A stretch of 64,000 nt of DNA from positions 186,001 to 250,000 of the forward strand of contig NZ_JADDXW010000003.1 in assembly GCF_017183135.1 (NCBI RefSeq), written 5' to 3'. Below are positions 29,637 to 37,242 of the stretch, one piece after another (position 1 is the first letter of the stretch; each line of letters begins with the position of its first letter). This DNA comes from Aurantimonas marina. GTDB taxonomy: Bacteria; Pseudomonadota; Alphaproteobacteria; Rhizobiales; Rhizobiaceae. Under the pieces are notes generated by a model. The model saw only the letters and a program-made list of their open reading frames with translations. It had not been told where the DNA came from and ran no database searches. The translations under genes and the position numbers were made by a program.

Positions 29637-30479
29637 GTGAAGTTTCAAACGATCGCCGAATCCGGAACGTCGGCGCAGATTCGACGCCGCTCGCCCGCCG
29701 AGGGCGACGCCGTCTCCGGTCCAGAGGGCGTTGGTCAGGAGCGTCCCGACGACGCGGCCGGGACGCTTTATGCCACGGGGCTGACCAAGACCTACCGTGG
29801 CCGGCGCGTCGTCGACGATGTGCGGCTCGGCGTGCGCCGCGGCGAAGCCGTTGGCCTGCTCGGCCCGAACGGCGCCGGCAAGACGACGTGCTTCTATATG
29901 ATCACGGGGCTCGTGCCCGTCGACGCCGGCCGTATCGTGCTCGACGGTCACGACATCACCGGCGTCCCGATGTACCGGCGCTCACGGCTGGGGATCGGCT
30001 ACCTTCCGCAGGAGGCCTCGATCTTCCGCGGCCTGTCGGTCGAGGACAATATTCGCGCCGTTCTGGAAGTGGTCGAGCCCGATCGCGCGGTCCGCGAGCG
30101 CGAGCTCACTGCGCTGCTCGAGGAATTCCACATCGATCACCTGCGCAAACAGGCCTCGACCTCGCTCTCCGGCGGCGAGCGCCGGCGCTGCGAGATCGCG
30201 CGTGCGCTTGCCTCCAAGCCGACCTTCATGCTGCTCGACGAGCCCTTCGCCGGTGTCGATCCCATCGCCGTCGCGGACATTCAGGGCCTGGTTCGGCACC
30301 TGACCAAGCGCGGTATCGGCGTGCTCATCACCGATCATAACGTCCGCGAGACGCTGGGGCTGATCGACCGCGCCTATATCATGCACGCCGGCGCCGTTCT
30401 CACCCATGGCCGACCCCAGGAGATCGTCGACAACGCCGAAGTGCGCCGCTTCTATCTGGGCGACGCATTCAGCTTCTGA
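29637..30479 (+). CDS. lptB: LPS export ABC transporter ATP-binding protein LptB
   Basis: A 280-residue ABC ATPase. Walker A is GPNGAGKT (76-83), the signature is LSGGERRR, and Walker B LLDEPFAGVD is followed by the His switch in ITDHNVRE, as in LptB. It energises extraction of LPS from the inner membrane with LptFG, which are not in the window. The GTG start at 29637 has GAGG 8 bases upstream and adds about 40 residues before the ABC core. Such an extension is common in Rhizobiales; a later start is not excluded. Confidence 0.95.
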   Translation: MKFQTIAESGTSAQIRRRSPAEGDAVSGPEGVGQERPDDAAGTLYATGLTKTYRGRRVVDDVRLGVRRGEAVGLLGPNGAGKTTCFYMITGLVPVDAGRIVLDGHDITGVPMYRRSRLGIGYLPQEASIFRGLSVEDNIRAVLEVVEPDRAVRERELTALLEEFHIDHLRKQASTSLSGGERRRCEIARALASKPTFMLLDEPFAGVDPIAVADIQGLVRHLTKRGIGVLITDHNVRETLGLIDRAYIMHAGAVLTHGRPQEIVDNAEVRRFYLGDAFSF

Positions 30480-30505
30480 ACTGCAATACCGCCGCCGCGC
30501 CACGA

Positions 30506-30535
30506 TTGACAAAGAACGCGACGACTCGCTTTGAT
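30506..30535 (+). promoter_or_regulatory. Possible sigma-70-type promoter for rpoN
   Basis: TTGACA (30506-30511), an 18-base spacer, then TTTGAT (30530-30535), in the 170-base gap between lptB and rpoN. The -35 is perfect while the -10 is weak. No terminator is seen after lptB, so read-through from lptB is also likely. Confidence 0.3.
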
Positions 30536-30648
30536 GAGGCGGCAGGGGTTATCATCCATCCTGTCACTGTCGCGAAAACGCGACGCCGTCGGTGCCGGGA
30601 ATTCCCGTGGCGGCGGCAATCCAGACCAAGGTGAGTGTTCGGCGTCTC

Positions 30649-32160
30649 ATGGCTCTAACCGCCAAACTGCACATGCGGCAGACGCAGTCGCTGGTGATGA
30701 CGCCCCAGCTGCTGCAATCGATTCGCCTGCTCCAATACAGCCATTTCGAACTGAAAGCGTTCGTCGAGACCGAGATGGAGCGCAATCCGTTGATCGCGGA
30801 AGCCGATACGGCCGCGGCCGAGATCGCGCCCGAGGGCCTGGACGGCCTTGCTGCGGCCGGTGCGGAGAAAAATCCGGGCGAGGATCTGGAGGATGGCGGC
30901 TTGACCGGCGCGGCGAGCGATGGCGCGGCCTTCGAGAGCGGCTTTGCCGGCCGCGAGGATGGCGGCGACGACAGGCCAGCGCAATCCGGACCGAGCCGGC
31001 GCGGCGAGGCGCGACCTGTCGGGGCCGGGTCCGATTTCGGCATCGAGGATCTGGCGGACAGCCGACCGTCCCTTCATGCTCATGCGCGCGGTGAAGTCGC
31101 CGACGCGCTTGCGCCCGGCCTGGAGCGCAAGATCGGCGAGGCGATGGTCGAGCTTCTCGACGAGTGCGGCTATTTGCGGATCACCCCGGATAGTTTCGCC
31201 GCGGATCTGGGCGTTGCGGCGACCGACGTCGAAGCGGCGCTCGCGATCCTGCAGCGTGAAGCGACGCCGCCCGGGCTGTTCGCACGCGATCTCGCCGAAT
31301 GCCTGACGCTGCAGCTTCAACGCCAGGGCCGGTTCGACCCGGTCATGCGGGCCGTACTCGCCCATCTCGACCTGCTTGCCCGGCGCGACTTCGCCGCGCT
31401 CAGACGCCTCACCGGCGAGGACGAGGCCGGTCTGATGGATATCCTCGCCGAGATTCGTTGCCTCGACCCTAAGCCTGGACACGCCTTCGATCACGAGGGT
31501 TTCGAGACCCTCATTCCCGACGTCATCGTCACTGAAGCGCCGGATGGCGGCTGGCGAGTCGAACTCAACCCGGACGCGTTGCCGCGCGTGCTCGTCGACA
31601 ATGCCTATCTGCGCACCGTGCGTGGTGGCTGCCTGTCAGACGACGATCGCGCCTTCATCGGCGAATGCCAGCAATCGGCCAACTGGCTGGTGCGCTCGCT
31701 CGATCATCGGGCCAAGACGATCGTCAAGGTCGCGAGCGAAATCGTGCGTCGCCAGGACGGATTTCTGACCCATGGAATCAAAGGCCTGAAGCCGATGACG
31801 CTGATGGCGGTCGCCGAAGCGATCGGAATGCATGAATCCACCATCAGCCGGGTCACCGCGTCGAAATTCCTCGCGACGCCGCGCGGCACGTTCGAGATGC
31901 GCTTTTTCTTCACCGTGGCGATCGCCTCCGCAAATGGCGGCGACGCGCATTCGGCGGAAACCGTGAAGCACCGAATCAAGGCGCTGATCGACACGGAAAG
32001 CCAAGGCAAGGTGATGTCCGACGACGACATCGCCGCGGCTCTGAATAAGGAAGGGGTCGATCTGGCAAGGCGGACCGTCGCGAAATATCGCGAGGCGCTC
32101 GGCATTCCATCGTCGATTCAGCGGCGGCGGGAGATGAACGCACGGCGGCTGGCCTCTTGA
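30649..32160 (+). CDS. rpoN: RNA polymerase sigma-54 factor
   Basis: About 503 residues. The activator-interacting region I is Gln-rich and begins MALTAKLHMRQTQSLVMTPQ, which fixes the start at 30649 by homology (the frame opens at 30592). An acidic, poorly conserved region II follows, then the core-binding domain, the helix-turn-helix and the RpoN box ARRTVAKYREALGIPSS near the end. It directs -24/-12 promoters for nitrogen and other functions, dependent on enhancer-binding ATPases not present here. The lptB-rpoN-hpf-ptsN order is classical. Confidence 0.95.
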   Translation: MALTAKLHMRQTQSLVMTPQLLQSIRLLQYSHFELKAFVETEMERNPLIAEADTAAAEIAPEGLDGLAAAGAEKNPGEDLEDGGLTGAASDGAAFESGFAGREDGGDDRPAQSGPSRRGEARPVGAGSDFGIEDLADSRPSLHAHARGEVADALAPGLERKIGEAMVELLDECGYLRITPDSFAADLGVAATDVEAALAILQREATPPGLFARDLAECLTLQLQRQGRFDPVMRAVLAHLDLLARRDFAALRRLTGEDEAGLMDILAEIRCLDPKPGHAFDHEGFETLIPDVIVTEAPDGGWRVELNPDALPRVLVDNAYLRTVRGGCLSDDDRAFIGECQQSANWLVRSLDHRAKTIVKVASEIVRRQDGFLTHGIKGLKPMTLMAVAEAIGMHESTISRVTASKFLATPRGTFEMRFFFTVAIASANGGDAHSAETVKHRIKALIDTESQGKVMSDDDIAAALNKEGVDLARRTVAKYREALGIPSSIQRRREMNARRLAS

Positions 32161-32236
32161 CGAAGGACCACAGCGCGGCGCAGACCAGAACAACGCTCGG
32201 GCGTTACGGAAAGGGGGATGGGCCATGATCCCCGCG

Positions 32237-32265
32237 TTGACAGTCTCGGCGTTCATCCCTAGAAG
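32237..32265 (+). promoter_or_regulatory. Candidate sigma-70-type promoter upstream of hpf
   Basis: TTGACA (32237-32242), a 17-base spacer, then TAGAAG (32260-32265), about 150 bases before the hpf start and after the rpoN stop. It would allow hpf-ptsN to be expressed separately from rpoN. Confidence 0.4.
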
Positions 32266-32415
32266 GCGCCACTTCGTGAATGCGGTCGGGTCTGTGCGAT
32301 CCGGCGCCGCCGTCCCGTGAAAATTGCGGACCAAACGGCATCCAACACCCGTCCGGCGCGTTTCACTCGACCGGCACCAGAGGCCGCAATGGTCATCTCA
32401 CAGGAGCTTTCAAGC

Positions 32416-32988
32416 ATGAGCCTTCGTGTATCGGGAAAGCACATGGACGTCGGCGAGGCGTTCCGCACGCGGATCGAGGAACGGCTGAGCGAAGCCGTCG
32501 ACAAATATTTCGACGGCAATTTCTCCGGCACCGTCGTGATCTCGAAAAACGCCGCCCGCTATTCATCCGATTGCACCTTGCATCTCGACACCGGCGTGGT
32601 TTTCCAGGCAGCCGGTGAGGCACACGACCCCGAGTCCAGCTTTGCCGACGCCGCCGAGCGGATCGAGAAGCGTCTCAGGCGCTACAAGCGCCGGCTCAAG
32701 GATCACCGCCCGCATGTCAACGGCCGCGACATGGCCTATTCCGTCATGGCGGCGATTCCGGATGAAGACGATGAAATTCCGGAGGACTTTTCGCCGGCCA
32801 TCATCGCCGAAACAACGCTGAAGGTCGGCACCCACTCGGTCGCCGGCGCGGTGATGGAGCTCGACCGGCAGGATGGCCCGGTCGTGGTCTTCCGCAATGC
32901 CAAGTCCGGGGATCTCAACATCGTCTTCCGGCGGCCCGACGGCAATTACGGCTGGGTGGATCCATCGACCTACGCTGGCGACGCTTGA
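32416..32988 (+). CDS. hpf: Ribosome hibernation promoting factor, long form
   Basis: About 190 residues. The N-terminal S30AE domain (MSLRVSGKHMDVGEAFRTRI) binds the 30S decoding region. A linker rich in acidic residues (PDEDDEIPEDF) leads to the C-terminal dimerisation domain (TLKVGTHSVAGAVMELDRQD, then RRPDGNYGWVDPS). Long HPF makes 100S ribosome dimers in stationary phase. The ATG at 32416 has AGGAG 9 bases upstream and matches homologues; an ATG at 32389 also has a fair ribosome-binding site. The gap to the ptsN start is 59 bases. Confidence 0.92.
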   Translation: MSLRVSGKHMDVGEAFRTRIEERLSEAVDKYFDGNFSGTVVISKNAARYSSDCTLHLDTGVVFQAAGEAHDPESSFADAAERIEKRLRRYKRRLKDHRPHVNGRDMAYSVMAAIPDEDDEIPEDFSPAIIAETTLKVGTHSVAGAVMELDRQDGPVVVFRNAKSGDLNIVFRRPDGNYGWVDPSTYAGDA

Positions 32989-33047
32989 GCGCCGCGCAAG
33001 GTTCGAGGCTCAGGTTGACGCGCTCCCCAGCAAGAGGCACCTCAGCG

Positions 33048-33512
33048 ATGGATTTCGAGACGCTCATCGAGCCAGCGGCAATCCTGCCTAGCCTGCGGGT
33101 AACCTCGAAGAAGCAGGTGCTTCAGGAACTCGCCGAGAAAGCAGCGATGCTGACGGGACTGCCGGAGCGCGAGGTATTCGAGACGATCCTGCAGCGCGAA
33201 AAGCTCGGCTCGACGGGCGTCGGCAACGGCATCGCCATCCCGCATGGCAAGCTGCCGGCGCTCGATCACATCGTCGGCGTCTTCGCAAGGCTGGCGCGCC
33301 CGGTTGATTTCGATGCGCTCGACGACCAGCCGGTCGATCTCGTGTTCCTGCTGCTGGCGCCGGAAGGCTCCGGGGCCGATCATCTCAAGGCGCTGTCCAA
33401 GGTCGCGCGGCTGTTGCGCAACCATGATACCGTCGCCAATATCCGCGACGCGCGCGACGCCAGTTCGCTCTACGCGCTGATGACCAGCGCCTCGGCACAG
33501 AACGCCGCCTGA
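33048..33512 (+). CDS. ptsN: Nitrogen-regulatory PTS protein EIIA-Ntr
   Basis: A 154-residue PtsN of the PTS-Ntr chain, which signals phosphorylation state to targets such as potassium transport and sensor kinases rather than importing sugar. The phospho-acceptor is His66 in GVGNGIAIPHGKLP. The start at 33048 (MDFETLIEP) has GAGG upstream and the usual family length; the frame to 32985 overlapping hpf is not used. HPr is encoded at 42.9 kb; the EI-Ntr (PtsP) gene is not in the window. Confidence 0.94.
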   Translation: MDFETLIEPAAILPSLRVTSKKQVLQELAEKAAMLTGLPEREVFETILQREKLGSTGVGNGIAIPHGKLPALDHIVGVFARLARPVDFDALDDQPVDLVFLLLAPEGSGADHLKALSKVARLLRNHDTVANIRDARDASSLYALMTSASAQNAA

Positions 33513-33530
33513 TTTTCTCCACCCCTCACG

Positions 33531-33562
33531 AAAAAGCGACCACGCCGGTCCGGCATGGTCGC
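33531..33562 (-). terminator. Rho-independent terminator for the DUF1150 gene
   Basis: Read on the minus strand, GCGACCA and its complement TGGTCGC form a 7-bp outer stem, with an inner GCCG/CGGC pair, followed by TTTTT (the AAAAA at 33531-33535). It lies 28 bases after the DUF1150 stop and faces the end of ptsN, so it separates the convergent transcripts. Confidence 0.75.
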
Positions 33563-33590
33563 CCTGATCTGTCGTCGTGGTCGGCCCCCG

Positions 33591-33845
33591 TCAGTGGATG
33601 CTGACCGTCTCCAACTCGTTTTCGTTGGCGCTCGCCAGGATGCTGCCGCGGTCGTCGGACACCGCCAGCGGCGTTCCGTCGGCCGAGAACAGGGCCCAGA
33701 GATTGAGCCCGGGGCGGATCGATTGCGCGGCGGGAAACCGCGCCCGCATTTCATCCGACGTCATCTGACGCAGATACGCGACGTGGCCCTCGCCGATGGC
33801 GGCGAGGTCGGTCTCGCTGACAGTCGAAATCTGGTGTTCGGTCAT
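33591..33845 (-). CDS. DUF1150 family protein
   Basis: An 84-residue protein with the DUF1150 pattern: LAAIGEGHVAYLRQMTSDEM, then GLNLWALFSADGTPLAVSDD and a short acidic end. The family is confined to alphaproteobacteria and usually sits directly downstream of a small heat-shock protein gene, as here (34-base gap). The role is unknown; the context suggests a stress-related partner of Hsp20. Confidence 0.85.
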   Translation of the reverse strand: MTEHQISTVSETDLAAIGEGHVAYLRQMTSDEMRARFPAAQSIRPGLNLWALFSADGTPLAVSDDRGSILASANENELETVSIH

Positions 33846-33879
33846 GGCACCGTCTCCTTTCAGGGTACGCGATACTCGG

Positions 33880-34314
33880 TCAGTCGGCGACCGCGATCTC
33901 GATCTTCTTGACGATCCGTTCTGGTTCCGGCTTTGCCAGATCGATGAACAAGAGGCCGTTCTTCAGCTGCGCGCCCATGATCCGCATGCCGTCGGCGAGC
34001 AGGAAGCACTTCTGGAACTGCCGCGCGGCGATGCCGCGATGCAGATACTCCCGCTCGGTATCGTCGGTCTGGCGACCGCGGATCAGAAGCTGGTTTTCCT
34101 CCGTCGTGACCTCCAACTCCTCCGGCCTGAAACCGGCGACCGCAAGGGTAATCCGGATCAGGTCGTGGCATATCGCACCGTCCTTGCCAGGGCGGACACG
34201 TTCGATATTATAGGGCGGGTAGCCGTCGCCAGCCTTGACGATCCGCTCCAGGGTCTTTTCGACACTGTCGAAGCCAAGCAGAAGCGGGCTGGAAAACGGC
34301 GTCATACGGCTCAT
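33880..34314 (-). CDS. Small heat-shock protein Hsp20 (IbpA-like)
   Basis: About 144 residues from the ATG at 34314 (MSRMTPF); the frame continues upstream to 34419 without family similarity. It begins with the IbpA-like PLLLGFDSVEKTLERI, then PYNIERV, and an alpha-crystallin domain from IRITLAVAGFRPEELEVTTE to LKNGLLFIDLAKPEPERIVK, ending in a short tail. It holds unfolded proteins for refolding. It is co-transcribed with the DUF1150 gene. No ROSE-type RNA thermometer hairpin was recognised in the region upstream. Confidence 0.9.
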   Translation of the reverse strand: MSRMTPFSSPLLLGFDSVEKTLERIVKAGDGYPPYNIERVRPGKDGAICHDLIRITLAVAGFRPEELEVTTEENQLLIRGRQTDDTEREYLHRGIAARQFQKCFLLADGMRIMGAQLKNGLLFIDLAKPEPERIVKKIEIAVAD

Positions 34315-34473
34315 CGGTCTGCCAAGTCCTTCAAGAAGCGACTTTCCCGGAAATGGCCCTTTAGCGGCACCACTTCCGGCTTCACTTCTCCATATGGCGT
34401 CGCCTGTCCGGCCATTCAATCCATCGCGTCATGCCGTGGATTTCACGATGCTGGCACCATTTCGTTGCCAAAC

Positions 34474-34501
34474 AAAAAACGGCGACCCGTTCAGGGCCGC
34501 C
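34474..34501 (-). terminator. Rho-independent terminator for msrB
   Basis: On the minus strand, GGCGGCCC-TGAAC-GGGTCGCC forms an 8-bp stem (one G-U pair) followed by GTTTTTTG. It lies 33 bases after the msrB stop. The remainder of the 34315-34533 gap shows no gene. Confidence 0.8.
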
Positions 34502-34533
34502 CTTGCCTTGTCTCGTCGAACCTGCCCACCGGG

Positions 34534-35040
34534 TCAGGAGGCCGTGATCGCGCCCGGCTTGAAAGTCAGCGCTACACCGTTCAGGCAGTGCCGCTTGCCG
34601 GTCGGAGCGGGACCATCGTCGAAGATATGGCCGAAATGTCCGCCGCAGGTGGCGCAATGGACCTCGGTTCGCGGATAGATCAGCGCGTAGTCCGTCCTGG
34701 TACCAATCGCCAACGCCGACAGCGGTTCCCAAAAGCTCGGCCAACCGGTTCCGGAGTCGTATTTCGCCGCCGACGAGTAAGCCGGCGTATCGCAGCCGGC
34801 GCAGGCATAAAGGCCCGCCTGCTTGTTGTCGTTGAGAGGGCTGGTGAAGGGGCGCTCGGTCGATTCCTCACGCAAGACGGCAAACTGCTCCGGCGTCAGC
34901 CTGGCGCGCCACTCGTCCGGGGTCAGCGAGACCGGAAATGCCGCTTCGCGGCTTTTCGCGCGCGAGCCGAAAAACAGACCGCCGCCGATCGCCGTCACGG
35001 CCATGGCCGCGGTGCTCAGCAGAAAATTGCGTCTCATCAT
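34534..35040 (-). CDS. msrB: Peptide-methionine (R)-S-oxide reductase with Tat-like signal
   Basis: A 168-residue MsrB that repairs the R-sulfoxide of methionine. The structural zinc site is made by Cys80/Cys83 (CAGC) and Cys129/Cys132 (CATC), and the catalytic Cys152 is in RHCLNGVALTF. The N-terminus MMRRNFLLSTAAMAVTAIGG has twin arginines plus a hydrophobic stretch, so the enzyme is probably exported or membrane-anchored by Tat, unlike cytoplasmic MsrB. No resolving Cys is seen in the usual early position. It is transcribed alone, ending at a terminator. Confidence 0.93.
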   Translation of the reverse strand: MMRRNFLLSTAAMAVTAIGGGLFFGSRAKSREAAFPVSLTPDEWRARLTPEQFAVLREESTERPFTSPLNDNKQAGLYACAGCDTPAYSSAAKYDSGTGWPSFWEPLSALAIGTRTDYALIYPRTEVHCATCGGHFGHIFDDGPAPTGKRHCLNGVALTFKPGAITAS

Positions 35041-35147
35041 GATAATCTCCCTGGTTCGACGCGGCGGGATTCACCGTCACCTTCCCGGCAGCACGGGCGC
35101 GTAGCCGCGGTGCCGGAGCCGCTCATCGTCACAATAGTGGCGCCAAA

Positions 35148-35179
35148 GCCCCCGCGCCATTCACGAAGGGCGCGGGGGC
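35148..35179 (-). terminator. Strong GC-rich hairpin after the 42-residue peptide gene
   Basis: A perfect 11-bp inverted repeat GCCCCCGCGCC / GGCGCGGGGGC with a 10-base loop, 61 bases downstream of the peptide gene stop on the minus strand and followed only by TTTGG. It is the probable terminator. It also lies about 110 bases upstream of msrB, insulating it. The rest of 35041-35239 shows no gene. Confidence 0.6.
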
Positions 35180-35239
35180 GATCACATCGGCAGGAGCGAC
35201 ATCAGCCCGCCGTGGTCAGGACCGAGCCTTATTTCGGCA

Positions 35240-35368
35240 TCAGCACGGGTCCATCGACGCGCCGCCGACCACCGGCATGTCCTGGGCGAAGCTCGCCGAG
35301 GTGACGCCGACGGTTCCGACGGCAATCAGCGAGGCAATGGCGGTGGTGCGGATCAGAGTCTTGATCAT
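35240..35368 (-). CDS. 42-residue secreted peptide, possible stump of a FAS1 (fasciclin) protein
   Basis: The open frame from the ATG at 35368 (GGGAG nine bases upstream) gives 42 residues: a signal peptide (MIKTLIRTTAIASLIAVGTV, cleavage expected after SFAQ) and only 14 mature residues, DMPVVGGASMDPC, before TGA. The signal type and the VVGGASM start of the mature part resemble periplasmic fasciclin-domain proteins of Rhizobiales, in which the same context continues into a FAS1 domain. No FAS1 sequence follows in any minus-strand frame that I can see before the hairpin at 35148. It is either a genuine micropeptide or a truncated gene. Confidence 0.5.
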   Translation of the reverse strand: MIKTLIRTTAIASLIAVGTVGVTSASFAQDMPVVGGASMDPC

Positions 35369-35670
35369 GGGGACAGTCTCCCTGTTTCGTTGGTGACACG
35401 TTCCGTCCCGACTTGGGAGGATGCGGGAGATACGAAGCCGGCCGCGCCCGGCTTCATTTTTGGCGATCACGTAATCGTCAGGAGGGAAGGAGGCTGGGCA
35501 TCCGGGGAAAGGGCGCCCGAGGCGGGAGTGCAGAGCAGCAGCGTTCGATGGGACCATCAACGCTGTTGTCCCTTCGATCTGGCAGCCACATTTGCCGTCG
35601 GAATCAGAAGCTCGCGAGATCGACTGATCACATGAACTCACGCTGAGGTTGACGAGGATCGAGCTTAAAG
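35369..35670. other. Intergenic region between the peptide gene and arsR
   Basis: About 300 bases with no convincing gene. It is less GC-rich towards the right end and holds the promoter region of the minus-strand peptide gene. Open frames here, such as 35390-35635 on plus, have no family features and are probably chance. It ends in the palindromic operator described next. Confidence 0.5.
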
Positions 35671-35702
35671 ATAACTATCTAGTTATGAAACTATCTGGTT
35701 AT
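35671..35702 (+). promoter_or_regulatory. Tandem palindromic operator of the ArsR-type regulator
   Basis: Two adjacent 16-base units, ATAACTATCTAGTTAT (35671-35686) and GAAACTATCTGGTTAT (35687-35702), agree at 13 of 16 positions. The first is a perfect inverted repeat ATAACTA-TC-TAGTTAT. The pair lies directly over the 5' end of the arsR frame, so it is most likely the autoregulatory operator. It also supports a start downstream, at the GTG at 35715, rather than inside the operator. Confidence 0.65.
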
Positions 35703-35714
35703 GCGCATGACGCT

Positions 35715-36053
35715 GTGAACCTTGACGCGATCTTTGCCGCGCTCGCCGACCCCACCCGGCGCTCGATCCTCGCCCGGCTGGCGGCTGGTGAAGCCTCGGT
35801 AAATGAGATCGCCGCGCCGTTCTCAATGAGCCAGCCTGCCGTTTCGAAGCATCTGAGGGTGCTGGAACGGGCGGGGTTGATCGAGCGGGATGTCGACAAA
35901 CAGCGCAGGCCGGCCCGACTAAAGGCTCAGCCGATGGCGGCGGCGGTAAACTGGCTCGACGAGTTCAAACAGTTCTGGTCCTCAAGTTTCGGCGAACTCG
36001 ATGGCCTGCTCGATGATCTGAAAAAGTCCGAGACGAAAGAGGCCCGAGAATGA
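35715..36053 (+). CDS. ArsR-family transcriptional regulator (SRPBCC-linked type)
   Basis: About 112 residues of winged helix: LDAIFAALADPTRRSILARL, then the recognition part FSMSQPAVSKHLRVLERAGL and the wing. It lacks the CxC metal motif, like the ArsR proteins that pair with SRPBCC/AHSA1 genes. Possible starts are ATG 35649, ATG 35685 (inside the operator) and GTG 35715; homologues begin close to LDAIFAAL, so GTG 35715 is preferred. Its stop overlaps the next gene (ATGA). It is expected to repress the two-gene unit through the tandem operator just upstream. Lower-GC codon use suggests acquisition. Confidence 0.82.
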   Translation: MNLDAIFAALADPTRRSILARLAAGEASVNEIAAPFSMSQPAVSKHLRVLERAGLIERDVDKQRRPARLKAQPMAAAVNWLDEFKQFWSSSFGELDGLLDDLKKSETKEARE

Positions 36054-36544
36054 CTGATTTGCCGACGTATGTACTGGAGCGCGTATTTGATGCGCCGCGT
36101 GAACTGGTATGGAAGGCGTGGACCGATCCGGAGCTATTGCCCCGCTGGTACGGACCTAGGGTGGAAACCATTATCCATCGCCTTGAGCTGAAGCCCGGGG
36201 GCCTTTGGCTGGTCGAAATGAAATGGGGCGATAATTCCAACTATCAGCGTGTGGAATACACCGAAGTCATATCGCCAGAACGGCTGGTTTGGTTGCACTC
36301 TTCGTCGGACGCGGAGTGGAATGTCATTCCCTCTCCCATGATGGCGGACTGGCCGCAGGTGCTGCTGACGACGGTCACGTTCGAGGACGATGCCGGGCGG
36401 ACCAGGGTGCGCCTGACCTGGGTACCGCATGAGGCGAGCGAGGCTGAAATAGCCTGCTTTGCAGCCGCGATGGGCGGTATGGACAAAGGCTGGGGCGCTG
36501 GCATGACGCTGCTCACAGAGCTGCTGGCGGAGTTGCAGGCATGA
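36050..36544 (+). CDS. SRPBCC/AHSA1-domain protein
   Basis: A 164-residue helix-grip (AHSA1/START-like) protein: LERVFDAPRELVWKAWTDPE, WYGPRV, the strand set to EYTEVISPERLVW, TTVTFEDDAGRTRVRLTW and a long C-terminal helix starting GMDKGWGAGM. The hydrophobic cavity of this fold binds small ligands; the ligand here is unknown. It overlaps the ArsR gene by 4 bases, the common two-gene arrangement in which the ArsR protein controls the SRPBCC partner. Confidence 0.88.
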   Translation: MTDLPTYVLERVFDAPRELVWKAWTDPELLPRWYGPRVETIIHRLELKPGGLWLVEMKWGDNSNYQRVEYTEVISPERLVWLHSSSDAEWNVIPSPMMADWPQVLLTTVTFEDDAGRTRVRLTWVPHEASEAEIACFAAAMGGMDKGWGAGMTLLTELLAELQA

Positions 36545-36614
36545 TTTGATTGCCGGACTTTCGCGGCAGACGTAAAGCCGTCGATATGGCTGATGTCGTG
36601 GCACTGGCCGCCGG

Positions 36615-36626
36615 CCCCCCCCCCCC
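36615..36626. repeat. Homopolymer tract of 12 C
   Basis: Twelve consecutive C on the plus strand, directly abutting the arfB stop codon (36627-36629) and lying between the convergent SRPBCC and arfB genes. Such a tract is prone to slippage; a length change would not alter either protein. Confidence 0.9.
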
Positions 36627-37061
36627 TCAATCATCCACGCTCCCGCGCATCCGCTTGGTCTGCGAACGGCCCTTCTTGGCTTTCAGCCGGCGTTCGATCG
36701 AGCCTTTGGTCGGCCTGGTCTTGCGGCGCGGCGGCGGCGGCGGCTTCAGCGCCTCGCGGACGAGCTCGGCCAGCCGCTCCCTGGCGTCCTCGCGGTTGCG
36801 GTCCTGGCTGCGAAAGCGCGAGGCCTCGATGAGGACGTCCCCATCCTTGGTCGCCCGCTGACCGGCCAACCGCAACAGCCGGCGATGCGCATCGGAATGC
36901 AGCGCGGTGGACTGACTCCCGAGGAACCGGAGCTGAACCGCCGTCGAGACCTTGTTGACGTTCTGGCCGCCCGGGCCGCCGGCGCGGATGAATTGCTCCT
37001 CGAGATCGGCGTCGGGAATCGTCACCCGATCGTTGATCTTGAGATCGTTCTCCCCCGCCAT
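36627..37061 (-). CDS. arfB: Alternative ribosome-rescue factor ArfB (peptidyl-tRNA hydrolase YaeJ)
   Basis: A 144-residue protein with the catalytic RAGGPGGQNVNKV (GGQ at 31-33), a release-factor domain 3 fold, and a basic C-terminal tail (PPPPPRRKTRPTKGS... KAKKGRSQTKRMRG) that enters the empty mRNA channel of stalled ribosomes. It lacks the codon-recognition domains of RF1/RF2, which distinguishes it from them. In Caulobacter it backs up trans-translation. It is transcribed alone towards the SRPBCC gene. Confidence 0.94.
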   Translation of the reverse strand: MAGENDLKINDRVTIPDADLEEQFIRAGGPGGQNVNKVSTAVQLRFLGSQSTALHSDAHRRLLRLAGQRATKDGDVLIEASRFRSQDRNREDARERLAELVREALKPPPPPRRKTRPTKGSIERRLKAKKGRSQTKRMRGSVDD

Positions 37062-37182
37062 TTGCCTCGCCCTTCGCTTGCCGCCCGGCTTCCCTTGCGA
37101 TTCCGGTTCGGCCTGATCGCACTATAGAGGGTCTTCGGCGATCGCAACGCGCCGACCCCACACCGCGCCCCTCCGCAAACGA

Positions 37183-37212
37183 AAAGGCCCGCGGCTGGAG
37201 CCGCGAGCCTTT
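37183..37212 (-). terminator. Rho-independent terminator for pckA
   Basis: AAAGGC-CC-GCGGCT pairs with AGCCGC-GA-GCCTTT (two 6-bp stems separated by a mismatch). On the minus strand the hairpin ends in CCTTTTCG. It lies 30 bases after the pckA stop. Confidence 0.7.
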
Positions 37213-37242
37213 GCTCGAACGAACGGTCTTTGCGTGGCGGGG

